Shown here in pieces: positions 39,025 to 46,700 of a stretch of DNA of 64,000 nucleotides. Source of the DNA: Polaribacter sp. SA4-10 (GTDB taxonomy: Bacteria; Bacteroidota; Bacteroidia; Flavobacteriales; Flavobacteriaceae); NCBI RefSeq assembly GCF_002163835.1, contig NZ_CP019331.1, positions 434,001 through 498,000 of the forward strand, in the 5' to 3' direction. The translations under genes and the position numbers were made by a program. A model generated the notes under the pieces. That model made no database searches. It was not told the origin of the DNA and was given only the letters and a program-made list of their open reading frames with translations. The first letter of the stretch is position 1, and each line of letters begins with the position of its first letter.

Positions 39025-39982
39025 ATGGCTAAAAAATAAAGAACTGGTTTAGACTATTACAATATAGACACAACTATATTTTTGAATAGGAAAATTAAAC
39101 GTTTGATAAAAAACTTTAGCGGTAACGGATTCTTAATTTACTCATTCATTTTAACAGAAATTTACAGAGATAAAGGCTACTTTTTAGAGTGGGATAATGA
39201 CGCTGATTTTGATATTTTTGAGGCCTTAAATATATCTGAAAACTTAGTAAATGAGGTAGTGAATTATAGTTGTTTAATTGGTCTTTTTAACCAAGAATTA
39301 TGGGAAGAAAAAAACATAATTACTACTAAAAACATACAAGAATTTTGGGCAAAAGTGGCAAAAATCGTAAAAAGAAAAAATCAAGCGGTAATTTCTGACT
39401 TTTTAGTAAAAACGTAATATGAACCACTCAAAGCGGAATTTAAACCACTCAAAGCGGAATTTAAAACAGTAGCAGCGGAATTTGAGAAACAAAGTAAAGT
39501 AAAGTAAAGTAAAGTAAAGTAAAGTAAAGTAAAGTACCTTACTGAGAGAGATGCACTCACTTTTTTAAAAACCTTTAATTTTGATTTTAATTTATTCGAA
39601 ATGCAGAATAAAAAAAATGTAAAAAAAACGGAAAATTATATACTTTGAAATTGCATCTGCTTTTCAGTAATTATTTATAAAAAATTTAAAAGAAAAATTT
39701 GCGCCTTTTAAAACACAAGAAAATGCAAAATATAAAAATTATGTAACACCAATTCGGTTGATAATGCAAAATGAAAATATTACCCAAAATCAAATTACAA
39801 AAGTGTTTAATTATCAGAATTCAAGCAAATGCGAAAATGCTAGTTTTTCTTGGAAAACAAATATTCTTTCAACTTCAAAATTAAGAGAAAAATTTACCCA
39901 ACTTTTATTAAAATCACAGTCAAAAAATGGAAATTCAACCCAAGAAATAAAAACTAACGCAGAAATCGCAAGAGATGTTTAA
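39025..39982 (+). pseudogene. DUF4373 / replisome-organizer-like replication gene, broken
   Basis: The N-terminal part resembles the Lin1244/Lin1753 (DUF4373) domain: MAKK, a TAA at codon 5, then RTGLDYYNIDTTIFLNRKI, GNGFLIYSFILTEIYRDKGY and IQEFWAKVAKIVKRKN. A TAA follows VKT, then an EFKPLKAEF-type tandem tail and an AAAGT microsatellite with more stops. After a frame change the C-terminus continues with NENITQNQITKVFNYQ and TNILSTSKLREKFTQLLLKS, as in phage replisome organizers. It probably was the replication or initiator gene of the element. Confidence 0.7.
39491..39535 (+). repeat. AAAGT pentanucleotide microsatellite, 9 copies
   Basis: Nine perfect AAAGT units. They lie in the low-complexity tail of the broken DUF4373 gene, where families often encode SKVK repeats. 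Just upstream a 21-bp unit (CCACTCAAAGCGGAATTTAA) is tandemly repeated twice at about 39424-39465. Confidence 0.9.
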
Positions 39983-40297
39983 GTCAGATACAGCAAAATA
40001 CTTTGTTTTTAAGTAGAAGTATTGTAAATGGAAACACCAATATAGCCATGTTAGAAGGAGGATTAACCCTGCAAAATACTTTTTCTAAATGCACCATGAG
40101 ATCTGTTTTTAAAGGCGAATTAGGTCAAGTTAGGTTAGGTTCCCTGTAGTCAAAATTTTAATTGTAAGATACATGAACTCTTTTGGGTTTAGTATAATAA
40201 TAACTAAGGATTGGTTTTAAGTATCTTTAATTGATACTTTGGGTTGTTTTTAACACTGTATACATCGGTGTGTTGTATTGTTTCTTAAAACGGTTAA

Positions 40298-40573
40298 AAA
40301 GAGGTAGGTTTAAATAAGCAAGCATGGGTAGGTGAATCAAATTTAATTCTTGGTAAATGGTATCCAATACACCCAACTAAAAAACCTGAATTAAGAGAGA
40401 AAAATCACAATGATTTTAAAGAAAACTCTAAAACTAAAAATAATATATCCATGGAAGATTTAGAAATTTTTTACAGAAAAATCATAAAAGATACAATAAA
40501 TACATGGAACAAAAACGAGGAGTTAAAAAATCATGTGACTATGCTAAAATTAAAAAGAAGAACGATTAAATGA
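40298..40573 (+). pseudogene. Gene fragment, C-terminal part
   Basis: 92 codons open without an early ATG: KQAWVGESNLILGKWYPIH, then a Lys/Asn-rich part and MEDLEIFYRKIIKDTINTWN. It ends TGA, overlapping the ATG of the next small frame (ATGA). The 5' end is lost after an upstream TAA. The family is not recognised. Confidence 0.45.
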
Positions 40574-40674
40574 ATTTAGAAAATGAAATAAAACAACTAG
40601 AAAACAGGTGTTTATTTGCACACAAATCTAAAAGATACTTTAAAATAAATAGCGGTCGCTGGAAAGCGAGATAA
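40570..40674 (+). CDS. Possible small protein, 34 aa
   Basis: Starts with ATGA overlap to the preceding fragment, which argues for former translational coupling. The product begins MNLENEIKQLENRCLF and ends with basic INSGRWKAR. Without a database I cannot say whether it is conserved. It may be a relic. Confidence 0.3.
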   Translation: MNLENEIKQLENRCLFAHKSKRYFKINSGRWKAR

Positions 40675-40883
40675 AAAATGAAAAATCAAAACTTGAACAC
40701 GAAAAAGCATTCGGTTTTGGATCCTAAAATAAACATTAGAAACCCTAAAAATTAAATGATAATCACCAATATAAAACAAGAGAAAGCTGCTTTGATTATA
40801 GTTGGCAATAGAAAGCTGTGAAACCTTTTATTTCTGTGTTCTTTTACAATTTGTAAACATAATGAAAGGGATGAAGAGAAATT

Positions 40884-41027
40884 TACGAGCGAATTGTAAA
40901 CAAGGGTAAGAGCAAGAAATTAGCATTGATAGTAGTTTCTAATAAACTATTAAAACAGGTTTTTGCTATCGCCAAATCAGGGCACCCTTATGATTCAACT
41001 TTTGTATCGGTATTTGTGGTTAAATAG
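40884..41027 (+). pseudogene. IS110-family transposase C-terminal remnant
   Basis: 47 codons reading YERIVNKGKSKKLALIVVSN then KLLKQVFAIAKSGHPYD, which matches the C-terminal end of IS110-type transposases of Bacteroidota. A little upstream, shifted pieces (CKHNER, MKRN) fit the same region. It is a different lineage from the two intact IS110 copies in the window, whose C-termini end in VVKRGTPYVVLQ. Confidence 0.6.
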
Positions 41028-41120
41028 TAAATAAAATCTAAAAAAAAATTAACAAAAAAAGCTTAATTATAAAATTAAGTCTAGAATAATAGTGTACAAA
41101 ATTAATGAAGAAAAGCGTTG

Positions 41121-41142
41121 TTTTTTAGCTCAGTTCTTTGTT
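41121..41142 (+). repeat. 22-bp direct repeat, copy 1 (partner at 59179-59200)
   Basis: TTTTTTAGCTCAGTTCTTTG and the following TT match 59179-59200 with one mismatch (G/T at position 8). This copy lies just left of the first cassette gene; the other lies right of the zinc-finger gene. The two bracket the array and the second recombinase. Confidence 0.5.
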
Positions 41143-41153
41143 GGTAGTAGTAT

Positions 41154-42038
41154 TTATTTATAGTTTATTTTTCCTCCTTTAAATGTCAATCCAATTAAAT
41201 TCAATCCAAAATTTTCTAAGACATAATTTTGTAGTTGATTTCGGCTTTGTGTTTTTATAACTATTGGTCTTGTTTCTCTATGGCTTTCGGTTATTGGAAA
41301 GTATAAAAAAGCAACATTTCCATATTCAAAAAACAGGCATACTGCAGGTCTCTGAACTTGATCAGAGATTAAATTTGATACTATAAAAGCTCCATCTTCA
41401 TTTGTTTCATTTCCAATTTGTGTCCATTCGTTTGCTGATATTGTTATTGGTTTTAAACTTCCTGCAAATGAAATTGAATCTTCATAAATAAAAGAAGAAT
41501 ATTTCTCTGTAAAATGGCATCCAATTACAAAGTCTCCAATGGTAGGGATTTTAGTGTTTTCTAACATTTGTTGAAAAGCCCTACTAGTTTTTTCCATTAA
41601 ATCACTAATGTCAGACTCGACAAAAAAACTTTGAAATTCCGAGAATGCATTTTGGTTTCCAATCCAGAATGAATTTCCTTCTTCACATTTTTTCTGGTCT
41701 ATTTTGAATAATCTTGGATTAAAATCTTTATCAACTAGAGCAAGGATAAATTCAGAATCATCATTTTTTCTAATTAATTCTTCTTGAAGGTATTCAGGTA
41801 TTTTATTAGGTTGTTTCTTAAAAAGGCTTTGAATTATCTCCTCGCAAATAGCAACAGTTCCTGCAAATGCGATAGACATTCTTCTCTGTAAAATATGAAC
41901 TTTTAAACTACCTTCTTCAGGTGCTAGTCTTAATTTTTGTTCTCCAAAAACTGTTGAATCGTCACTTTCGATTGATACTTTTGTGTCTGAAAAAAAGAAA
42001 CATTCCTTGTTCTGTATTTTTGCAATGATTATGGACAA
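41154..42038 (-). CDS. Proteasome-beta/HslV-like Ntn-hydrolase fold protein
   Basis: The N-terminus MSIIIAKIQNKECFFFSDTK aligns with proteasome beta/HslV starts. If Met is removed, Ser becomes residue 1 at the nucleophile position, Asp falls at residue 17 exactly as in HslV, and a Lys lies at residue 34 (33 in HslV). MSIAFAGTVAICEEIIQSLF then matches the IAGFAGGTADA strand and helix. The remaining 200 residues are unlike HslV. Length is 294 aa. It is the leftmost cassette gene, starting about 20 bases from a site split by an IS110. The fold assignment is by eye. No AAA ATPase gene is nearby. Confidence 0.55.
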   Translation of the reverse strand: MSIIIAKIQNKECFFFSDTKVSIESDDSTVFGEQKLRLAPEEGSLKVHILQRRMSIAFAGTVAICEEIIQSLFKKQPNKIPEYLQEELIRKNDDSEFILALVDKDFNPRLFKIDQKKCEEGNSFWIGNQNAFSEFQSFFVESDISDLMEKTSRAFQQMLENTKIPTIGDFVIGCHFTEKYSSFIYEDSISFAGSLKPITISANEWTQIGNETNEDGAFIVSNLISDQVQRPAVCLFFEYGNVAFLYFPITESHRETRPIVIKTQSRNQLQNYVLENFGLNLIGLTFKGGKINYK

Positions 42039-42110
42039 TTCGTTCTGTTTTTTATTACTGCCAACGTTGTTCTTTACTTTACCTCATCAATAAAGTAGTT
42101 ATTATATTTA

Positions 42111-42253
42111 CTAAGAAACAAGAGGAGAACTAAAACGTTGTTTTGAATATCAGTTCCTTTACACGTATCAGTCCTCTTGTTCTTCTTAGGTTGCTTTAGG
42201 ACCATTTGGAATACCAGGAATTACTTTCTATTAAAGGTGATAGTCATTGCAAC
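42111..42253 (+). ncRNA. Bridge-RNA-like leader of IS110 copy A
   Basis: Domain 1 is closed by CTAAGAAACAAGAGGA with TCCTCTTGTTCTTCTTAG; domain 2 is closed by GTTGC with GCAAC. The domain 1 loop holds AACGTTGTT (42134-42142), identical to the left flank at 42063-42071. It also holds TACACGTA, the complement of the right junction TACGTATA with one mismatch. The domain 2 loop holds TTGGAATAC (42206-42214), identical to the element's right end (43322-43330). This matches the target-binding and donor-binding loops of IS110 bridge RNAs. Confidence 0.75.
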
Positions 42254-42297
42254 ATTTATTAACAATTTCTTATTTACAAGAAATAATATTTAAAAAT

Positions 42298-43290
42298 ATG
42301 AAAAATTATTCAGATGTTATTGGTATTGATGTATCTAAATTAACCTTAGATGCACATATTCACAACAGAGTGGTACACCGCGTATTTTCAAATACGCCTA
42401 AAGGGTACAAAGCACTTTTGTCTTGGACAGAAACGTACTTAAAAGAACAGGTTTATTTTTTCTGTTTTGAGAATACAGGACATTACTCTACAAACCTTAG
42501 TGTTTATCTGTCAGAAAATGATTTAGATTACTTTGAAGAAAGCCCATTAGCAATTAACCGCTCGTCAGGTGTTGTTAGAGGAAAAACAGATAAGCTTGAT
42601 TCAGCTATGATTGCTAGATATGCTTGGCTTTACAAAGAAGAACTTGTTTTAAGCAGTCCAAAAGAACAAGATATTCAAGAATTAGGACGCCTGTTATCCT
42701 TTAGAGATCAGTTGGTAAGAGACCGCACGGGTAAAATGAGTAGTCTCAAAGAAATGCAAACCTTGCTTAGCAGTCCATCAACTGATGATTGCTGTAACAT
42801 TATCAAAAAAACCATTCATTATCTTACAAAACAAATTATAGCATTAGAGAACCATATAAAAAACCTAATGAGTAAGGATGAATCATTACAAAAGAATTAT
42901 GAGCTTTTAAATACCTTAAAAGGCGTTGGATTAGTGCTTTCTTGTCAGCTGTTATATCACACGAGTAACTTTAAACGATTTGATAGTTGGCGTCAGTTTT
43001 CAAGTTATTGTGGTGTAGCTCCTTTTGAGCACAGTTCTGGAACTAGCATACATCGAAAAAATAGAATTCATCACATAGGAGATAGGAAGATGAAAACACT
43101 GTTAACACTAGCCAGTGTTAGTGCGATACAATGCGACCAAGAATTAAAACAATATTATAATAAAAAAGTTTCAGAAGGAAAACCAAAAATGGTTGCTATC
43201 AATAATGTTAGAAATAAGATTTTATCAAGAGCTTTTGCAGTAGTAAAAAGAGGAACTCCTTATGTCGTATTACAAAAATTTGTAGCTTAA
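42298..43290 (+). CDS. IS110-family transposase, copy A
   Basis: 330-aa RuvC-like DEDD transposase plus C-terminal Tnp domain. Acidic residues: D11 in VIGIDVSKLTLDAH, Glu in FENTGHYS and the two Asp in GKTDKLDSAMIARYA. The C-terminal LNTLKGVGLVLSCQLL helix-hairpin-helix and SSYCGVAPFEHSSGTS (with the catalytic-type serine) are present. I start at ATG 42298 because the same MKNY start opens copy B. A bridge-RNA-like leader precedes it. It appears intact. Confidence 0.92.
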   Translation: MKNYSDVIGIDVSKLTLDAHIHNRVVHRVFSNTPKGYKALLSWTETYLKEQVYFFCFENTGHYSTNLSVYLSENDLDYFEESPLAINRSSGVVRGKTDKLDSAMIARYAWLYKEELVLSSPKEQDIQELGRLLSFRDQLVRDRTGKMSSLKEMQTLLSSPSTDDCCNIIKKTIHYLTKQIIALENHIKNLMSKDESLQKNYELLNTLKGVGLVLSCQLLYHTSNFKRFDSWRQFSSYCGVAPFEHSSGTSIHRKNRIHHIGDRKMKTLLTLASVSAIQCDQELKQYYNKKVSEGKPKMVAINNVRNKILSRAFAVVKRGTPYVVLQKFVA

Positions 43291-43327
43291 AAAAAATATT
43301 TTATTTAATTAGTATTTGACCTTGGAA

Positions 43328-43451
43328 TACGTATATGGTTTGTTGCGTGTTTTAAGCACCTAATTTAGCAAGTACAAACCAAATAGAAAATCCGCGAGGA
43401 TTTTCGTAAGTAGGCTAGAACTAGCAATAAATTATATACGGTGTTGTACGC
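43328..43451. repeat. attC-like site 1, right part (left half at 42061-42070)
   Basis: Starts GTATATGGTTTGTTGCG and ends AATAAATTATATACGGTGTTG then TACGC. It is interrupted near its left end by IS110 copy A. The inner hairpin is GAAAATCC-GCGA-GGATTTTC. It is almost identical in layout and sequence to the uninterrupted site 7 at 52673. Confidence 0.7.
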
Positions 43452-43457
43452 AGGCTT

Positions 43458-43964
43458 TTATTCATTCTTTATTTTTATAAATCTAATTTCATTCGAGTCG
43501 TAAAGATTAAATATTATTTTTTCGTTTCCATTTCCTCCAAATTGTGAAGCATATTCAATTAAATTTCCATTCTCGTGATAAAATTCAAATTGTCCATCAA
43601 TTCCTCCAGTTTTCCAAGTTCCGCTTTTTGCAATTCCAACATTTTCTTTTCCATTAAATTTATAAGTTCCGTCCGCAAATAAATTCAATTCAGAGTTAGT
43701 TTTTTCTTTTCCTTTTTCAACAGTTTGAATTTCATAAGTTCCAGAAAATTCCTCCATTTCACTTTTATTAAAAGAAGGAACTGCTATTAAATACCAAAAT
43801 GCAATTAAACCAAAACACATTATTGGAACTGTTCCAATTCCGAATGCAATTTTTTTCAGTTTTTGAGATTTCTTAAATATTCCAAATAATAATACAATCA
43901 GAGAAATTAACAGAAATATTCCACCAATAAAAATTAATAATATGAATAGTAAACTTTCCAGCAT
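43458..43964 (-). CDS. Cassette membrane protein with lipocalin-like C-domain
   Basis: 168 aa. Two hydrophobic segments occupy residues 4-28 and 38-66. The soluble C-terminal part has EFSGTYEIQTVEKGKEK, FADGTYKFNGKEN and SGTWKTGG, a beta-rich pattern like small lipocalin-type domains, probably periplasmic. Function is unknown. It fills the cassette between sites 1 and 2, with its stop 6 bases from site 1 and its start 16 bases from site 2. It has no own promoter that I can see. Confidence 0.65.
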   Translation of the reverse strand: MLESLLFILLIFIGGIFLLISLIVLLFGIFKKSQKLKKIAFGIGTVPIMCFGLIAFWYLIAVPSFNKSEMEEFSGTYEIQTVEKGKEKTNSELNLFADGTYKFNGKENVGIAKSGTWKTGGIDGQFEFYHENGNLIEYASQFGGNGNEKIIFNLYDSNEIRFIKIKNE

Positions 43965-43980
43965 AATGTTTTTTTAGCTT

Positions 43981-44052
43981 GCGTACAACGGTTAGTATAT
44001 GAAGCGCAGCCTGCCGATAGGCGGCTATGATTTCATATACAGTGTTGTACGC
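43981..44052. repeat. attC-like site 2
   Basis: 72-bp imperfect palindrome. Outer arms are GCGTACAACG and TGTTGTACGC, middle arms GTATATGAA and TTTCATATAC, and the tip is AGCCTGCC-GATA-GGCGGCT. The compact form with an unpaired spacer between outer and middle arms is what attC sites show as folded single strands. Confidence 0.75.
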
Positions 44053-44094
44053 TGGCTATTTTTTTTTGCTATTCTCTTGATTAGTTTTAGAGGG

Positions 44095-44586
44095 TTAATT
44101 GCTTTTTAGTTTTTCGGCTACTTCATCATAGTATTCCTGTGTTACTACTTCAGTCCAAGTAGTTGGTTGTCCACCGCCATATAAAGCCAAATATGTTACA
44201 TCACTAAGCTTTGAGGAGGAATGCCAATGTTCCGTATCTTTCTCACATTTAATTAGATCTCCTTCTTTCAAAATTACAGGCTCATTTCCTCTCTCCTGAT
44301 AATAGGCTTCTCCATCTACAATTATCAAGACTTGCGCTGTTCCATGTTTATGCCAATCCAAGGTTGAGTTTGCTTTAAAAGTTGCCTTTGTAATGTTATA
44401 GCCCAACTCCTCATCATCGTGAATAATAGCATTCAACCAAGCTTCTCCAATATAATGTGTATTTGGTGCTTTTGTTCCCTCCGTTAGATATGAGGATACC
44501 TTGTAATCTGAGTTTTGGGAAAATACAGATACAGAGGTTAAAATTAATAAGAGGGAAATTGATTTTTTCATTTTCTTGAGGTTCAT
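44095..44586 (-). CDS. Secreted cupin-domain protein
   Basis: A signal peptide ending near VSVFSQ, then a single cupin barrel. Motif 1 is LDWHKHGTAQVLIIVDGEA and motif 2 is KCEKDTEHWHSSS, with three metal-binding His in the usual places, so a metal-dependent role is possible. AND-like small-molecule binding or detoxification is typical of the family, but the substrate is unknown. The frame extends upstream into attC-like site 3. I use the ATG at 44586 (44571 is also possible) so that the start falls inside the cassette. Confidence 0.75.
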   Translation of the reverse strand: MNLKKMKKSISLLLILTSVSVFSQNSDYKVSSYLTEGTKAPNTHYIGEAWLNAIIHDDEELGYNITKATFKANSTLDWHKHGTAQVLIIVDGEAYYQERGNEPVILKEGDLIKCEKDTEHWHSSSKLSDVTYLALYGGGQPTTWTEVVTQEYYDEVAEKLKSN

Positions 44587-44617
44587 ATATTTCTTGTTTG
44601 TTCCGATTTTAATGCTT

Positions 44618-44751
44618 GCGTACAACGTATTTGTGTATGATTAGTGGCGTGTTTAAGCACCTAATTTAGTAAATAATTACCGAATAGAAAATCCGCGAGG
44701 ATTTTCGTAAGCAAGCTAAAACGAGCCATTAATTATACACGGTGTTGTGCT
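44618..44751. repeat. attC-like site 3
   Basis: 134 bp. Outer arms are GTACAACG and GTGTTGTGC. Middle arms GTGTATGATTAGTGGC and GCCATTAATTATACAC pair over 16 positions with two G-T pairs. The inner tip is GAAAATCC-GCGA-GGATTTTC. It belongs to the same long sub-type as sites 1 and 7. Confidence 0.75.
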
Positions 44752-44755
44752 TTCG

Positions 44756-45508
44756 TTATTTATATTTATGTAATTCTGATTCAATGAGCATTATTAACTC
44801 TTTAATCTCTTTGTCTAAATTTTCTCTATAGTTCAATACGTCCTGTGTCATATTCAATTTTATTCCTAAAAGATTTCTTATTCGTTGATTATTAATTATT
44901 TGCTCGTAGTTATTTTGCTTTTCATTTGTAATGTTTATTGTTGGTATGGAAGATTTGATAAGAGGAATAAAGTTGATTTCATTTTCAGATACATCATCTA
45001 TGCGAATCTGTTGAACATGTAATCTGTCATCTAGAAAACCCTTTAATTTATTTAAATTCACCTCTAAACTTGTGAATTTTTCTTTTATTTTTTGATTCTT
45101 TATAAGGCCTAATTTATTACTGTTTTTAAGGTCTGCATAGGTGTTTATAACAGGTATATTATTTTCTAAACTCCAAAATGCATCTTTGAAAATGTTATCC
45201 GAAATAGAATTCTTATCAGTAATTGTATCTATTCCTAGAACTAATAATAGAACAGCTTTAGAATCCTTTTCAGTGGAAACTAAAGATTCTGATTGTTTTT
45301 TGGCTAGAATTAAATTTTTATCTAAACTTTGAAGTATTGCTATTTCTTCATTGCTGTTTTTTCGGTTCTCATTCCAATTGTTTATTGAAAGCGCAATCAA
45401 AATTCCGATTACCACAAGAATAATTTCTCCAATAGCATATTTAAAGTACGTTCCAGTTTTATTTTCCATAAGCATATTTTGGCGAATTTTTCTAAAGAAT
45501 TTTATCAT
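44756..45508 (-). CDS. DUF6090 family membrane protein
   Basis: Begins with the family signature MIKFFRKIRQ, then KTGTYFKYAIGEIILVVIG and ILIALSINNWNE: a single transmembrane helix at about residues 23-44. The rest is a periplasmic or cytoplasmic helical domain of about 200 aa. DUF6090 is abundant and paralogous in flavobacteria; its function is unknown. It fills the cassette between sites 3 and 4, with the stop 5 bases from site 3. Confidence 0.85.
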   Translation of the reverse strand: MIKFFRKIRQNMLMENKTGTYFKYAIGEIILVVIGILIALSINNWNENRKNSNEEIAILQSLDKNLILAKKQSESLVSTEKDSKAVLLLVLGIDTITDKNSISDNIFKDAFWSLENNIPVINTYADLKNSNKLGLIKNQKIKEKFTSLEVNLNKLKGFLDDRLHVQQIRIDDVSENEINFIPLIKSSIPTINITNEKQNNYEQIINNQRIRNLLGIKLNMTQDVLNYRENLDKEIKELIMLIESELHKYK

Positions 45509-45532
45509 TGGTTAGCGGTTTGTCATAATGAA

Positions 45533-45602
45533 GCACAACGTTCCGTGTATGGTGTCGTAGCATCCCGCAGGGTGCTATGCACTATACACATTGTTGTATG
45601 CC
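45533..45602. repeat. attC-like site 4
   Basis: 70-bp compact palindrome. Outer arms are GCACAACG and TTGTTGTATGC, middle arms CGTGTATGG and ACTATACACA, and the tip is TAGCATCCC-GCA-GGGTGCTA. Confidence 0.75.
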
Positions 45603-45630
45603 GTTTTTATTTTATTCATTTCGTTTATAG

Positions 45631-45697
45631 TGTTGGCGAGAAAGCTCTTTGCAACCGCAGGAACGAGGATTGCAATGTGCTTGACCACTGTTCAGGC
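45631..45697 (+). repeat. Flanking repeat of the restriction cassette, left copy
   Basis: Contains GAGAAAGCTCTTTGC...ACGAGGATTGCAATGTGCTTGAC. A related copy at 48861-48934 has GTGAAAGCTCTTTTG...ACGAAGCGACAAATGTGCTTGAAC in the same orientation. The two bracket the four-gene restriction module just inside sites 4 and 5. They are more GC-rich than their surroundings. Confidence 0.55.
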
Positions 45698-45698
45698 A

Positions 45699-46643
45699 TT
45701 ATTTTCTATTTGCATCCTTAATTAAATCAAAGATTCTTTCCAATTCCATATTTACATGCTGTTCATAGGGTTTATGAAATAGTTTTTCCCCTTTGTTTTT
45801 TATATGTTCTTCAAAGTAATCTAAAGTCTTTTTGTCTGAATCTACCATAATTGAGTGGCGATTTTCTTCAATACAAACTCTTGCTGTTGTACCTGAACCA
45901 GCAAAAAAGTCAAGCACGGTTGATCCCTCGTACGATAAACTTCTTACGAATCGTCTTATTATTTCAAGAGGCTTTTGAGTTGGGTGGCCTACACGTTCCT
46001 TTGAATTGCCATTTAAACGACCTATTTCCCATACGTTCGTTGGGTTTTTGCCTTTATTTATATTCTCTGGTATAAGTCTTTTGTCTCTGAGTGCAGCTTT
46101 TTTCTGTTCAGGTGAATATTGCACGCGAACTGAATCTAAATCGAAATAGTATTTTTTTGTTTTGGTTAGCCAAACAGCCTCTTCATGTCTATTTGCAAAG
46201 AAGCGATGGGCACTCATGCCGTTCTTATAATACCAAATAATCAAATTCGTAAACCTTAAATCGGTATTATGCCTAGTGTAATGTAAAATCTCAAGTAGGT
46301 CACCTTTCTTCAAATCCTGATACTGAAAGCCTCCAAAGATGACGCAATTTCCTGATGGTGATAATACCCTGTAGACTTGATCTAACCATTGCCTCGCCCA
46401 TTGCAAATAATTATCAAAAGTATCCCATGTTGCTAAATCCAAATTGTAAGGAGGGTCAACCAGAATTAATTGAATAGAATTATCAGGAATCCTTTCTAAA
46501 ATGCTAACTGCATCTTCAATGAAAAATGCATGAATTGTCTTTTGAACATCAATGTTGTCAATATCTGCACTATGTTTTTTACCTTCTTTATTCTGCTTAT
46601 TGAGGGCTTTTAGTCCGCTATTAAAATGTGATTTATTTGGCAT
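45699..46643 (-). CDS. DNA adenine methyltransferase, M.RsrI-like (beta class)
   Basis: 314-aa DNA methyltransferase with motif IV LVDPPYNLDLATWD near residue 60 and the AdoMet motif I VLDFFAGSGTTARV late in the chain, so it has beta-class order. KNGMSAHRFFANRHEEAVW, PTNVWEIGRLNGNS and RVGHPTQKPLEIIRR closely match M.RsrI as I remember it. RsrI is an EcoRI isoschizomer, so the predicted product is N6-methyladenine in GAATTC. It is the last gene of the restriction cassette, 57 bases after the EcoRI-type methyltransferase gene. Confidence 0.85.
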   Translation of the reverse strand: MPNKSHFNSGLKALNKQNKEGKKHSADIDNIDVQKTIHAFFIEDAVSILERIPDNSIQLILVDPPYNLDLATWDTFDNYLQWARQWLDQVYRVLSPSGNCVIFGGFQYQDLKKGDLLEILHYTRHNTDLRFTNLIIWYYKNGMSAHRFFANRHEEAVWLTKTKKYYFDLDSVRVQYSPEQKKAALRDKRLIPENINKGKNPTNVWEIGRLNGNSKERVGHPTQKPLEIIRRFVRSLSYEGSTVLDFFAGSGTTARVCIEENRHSIMVDSDKKTLDYFEEHIKNKGEKLFHKPYEQHVNMELERIFDLIKDANRK

Positions 46644-46700
46644 ACATAGTCTATTGAGTTTTGTTCTTATTGTTAGATTTAGATGACATTTGATGCGGTG

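Larger units (their letters stand above)
42071..43330 (+). mobile_element. IS110-family insertion sequence, copy A
   Basis: Contains a structured leader (42111-42253), a transposase gene and short AT-rich ends. It splits an attC-like site: the left flank ends CCAACGTTGT and the right flank resumes GTATATGGTTTGTTGCG. The right end reads TTGACCTTGGAATAC. No terminal inverted repeats or target duplication are obvious, as expected for IS110. Ends are placed to within about 2 bases. Confidence 0.8.

Noticed and set aside
39491..39535. AAAGT repeat considered as a CRISPR-like or iteron array
   Set aside because: It is a pure 5-bp microsatellite with no spacers; iterons are longer and separated. 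No CRISPR array was found in the window.
45479..45721. 80-aa plus-strand frame between the DUF6090 and methyltransferase genes
   Set aside because: It runs through attC-like site 4 and the flanking repeat and has no protein-like composition.
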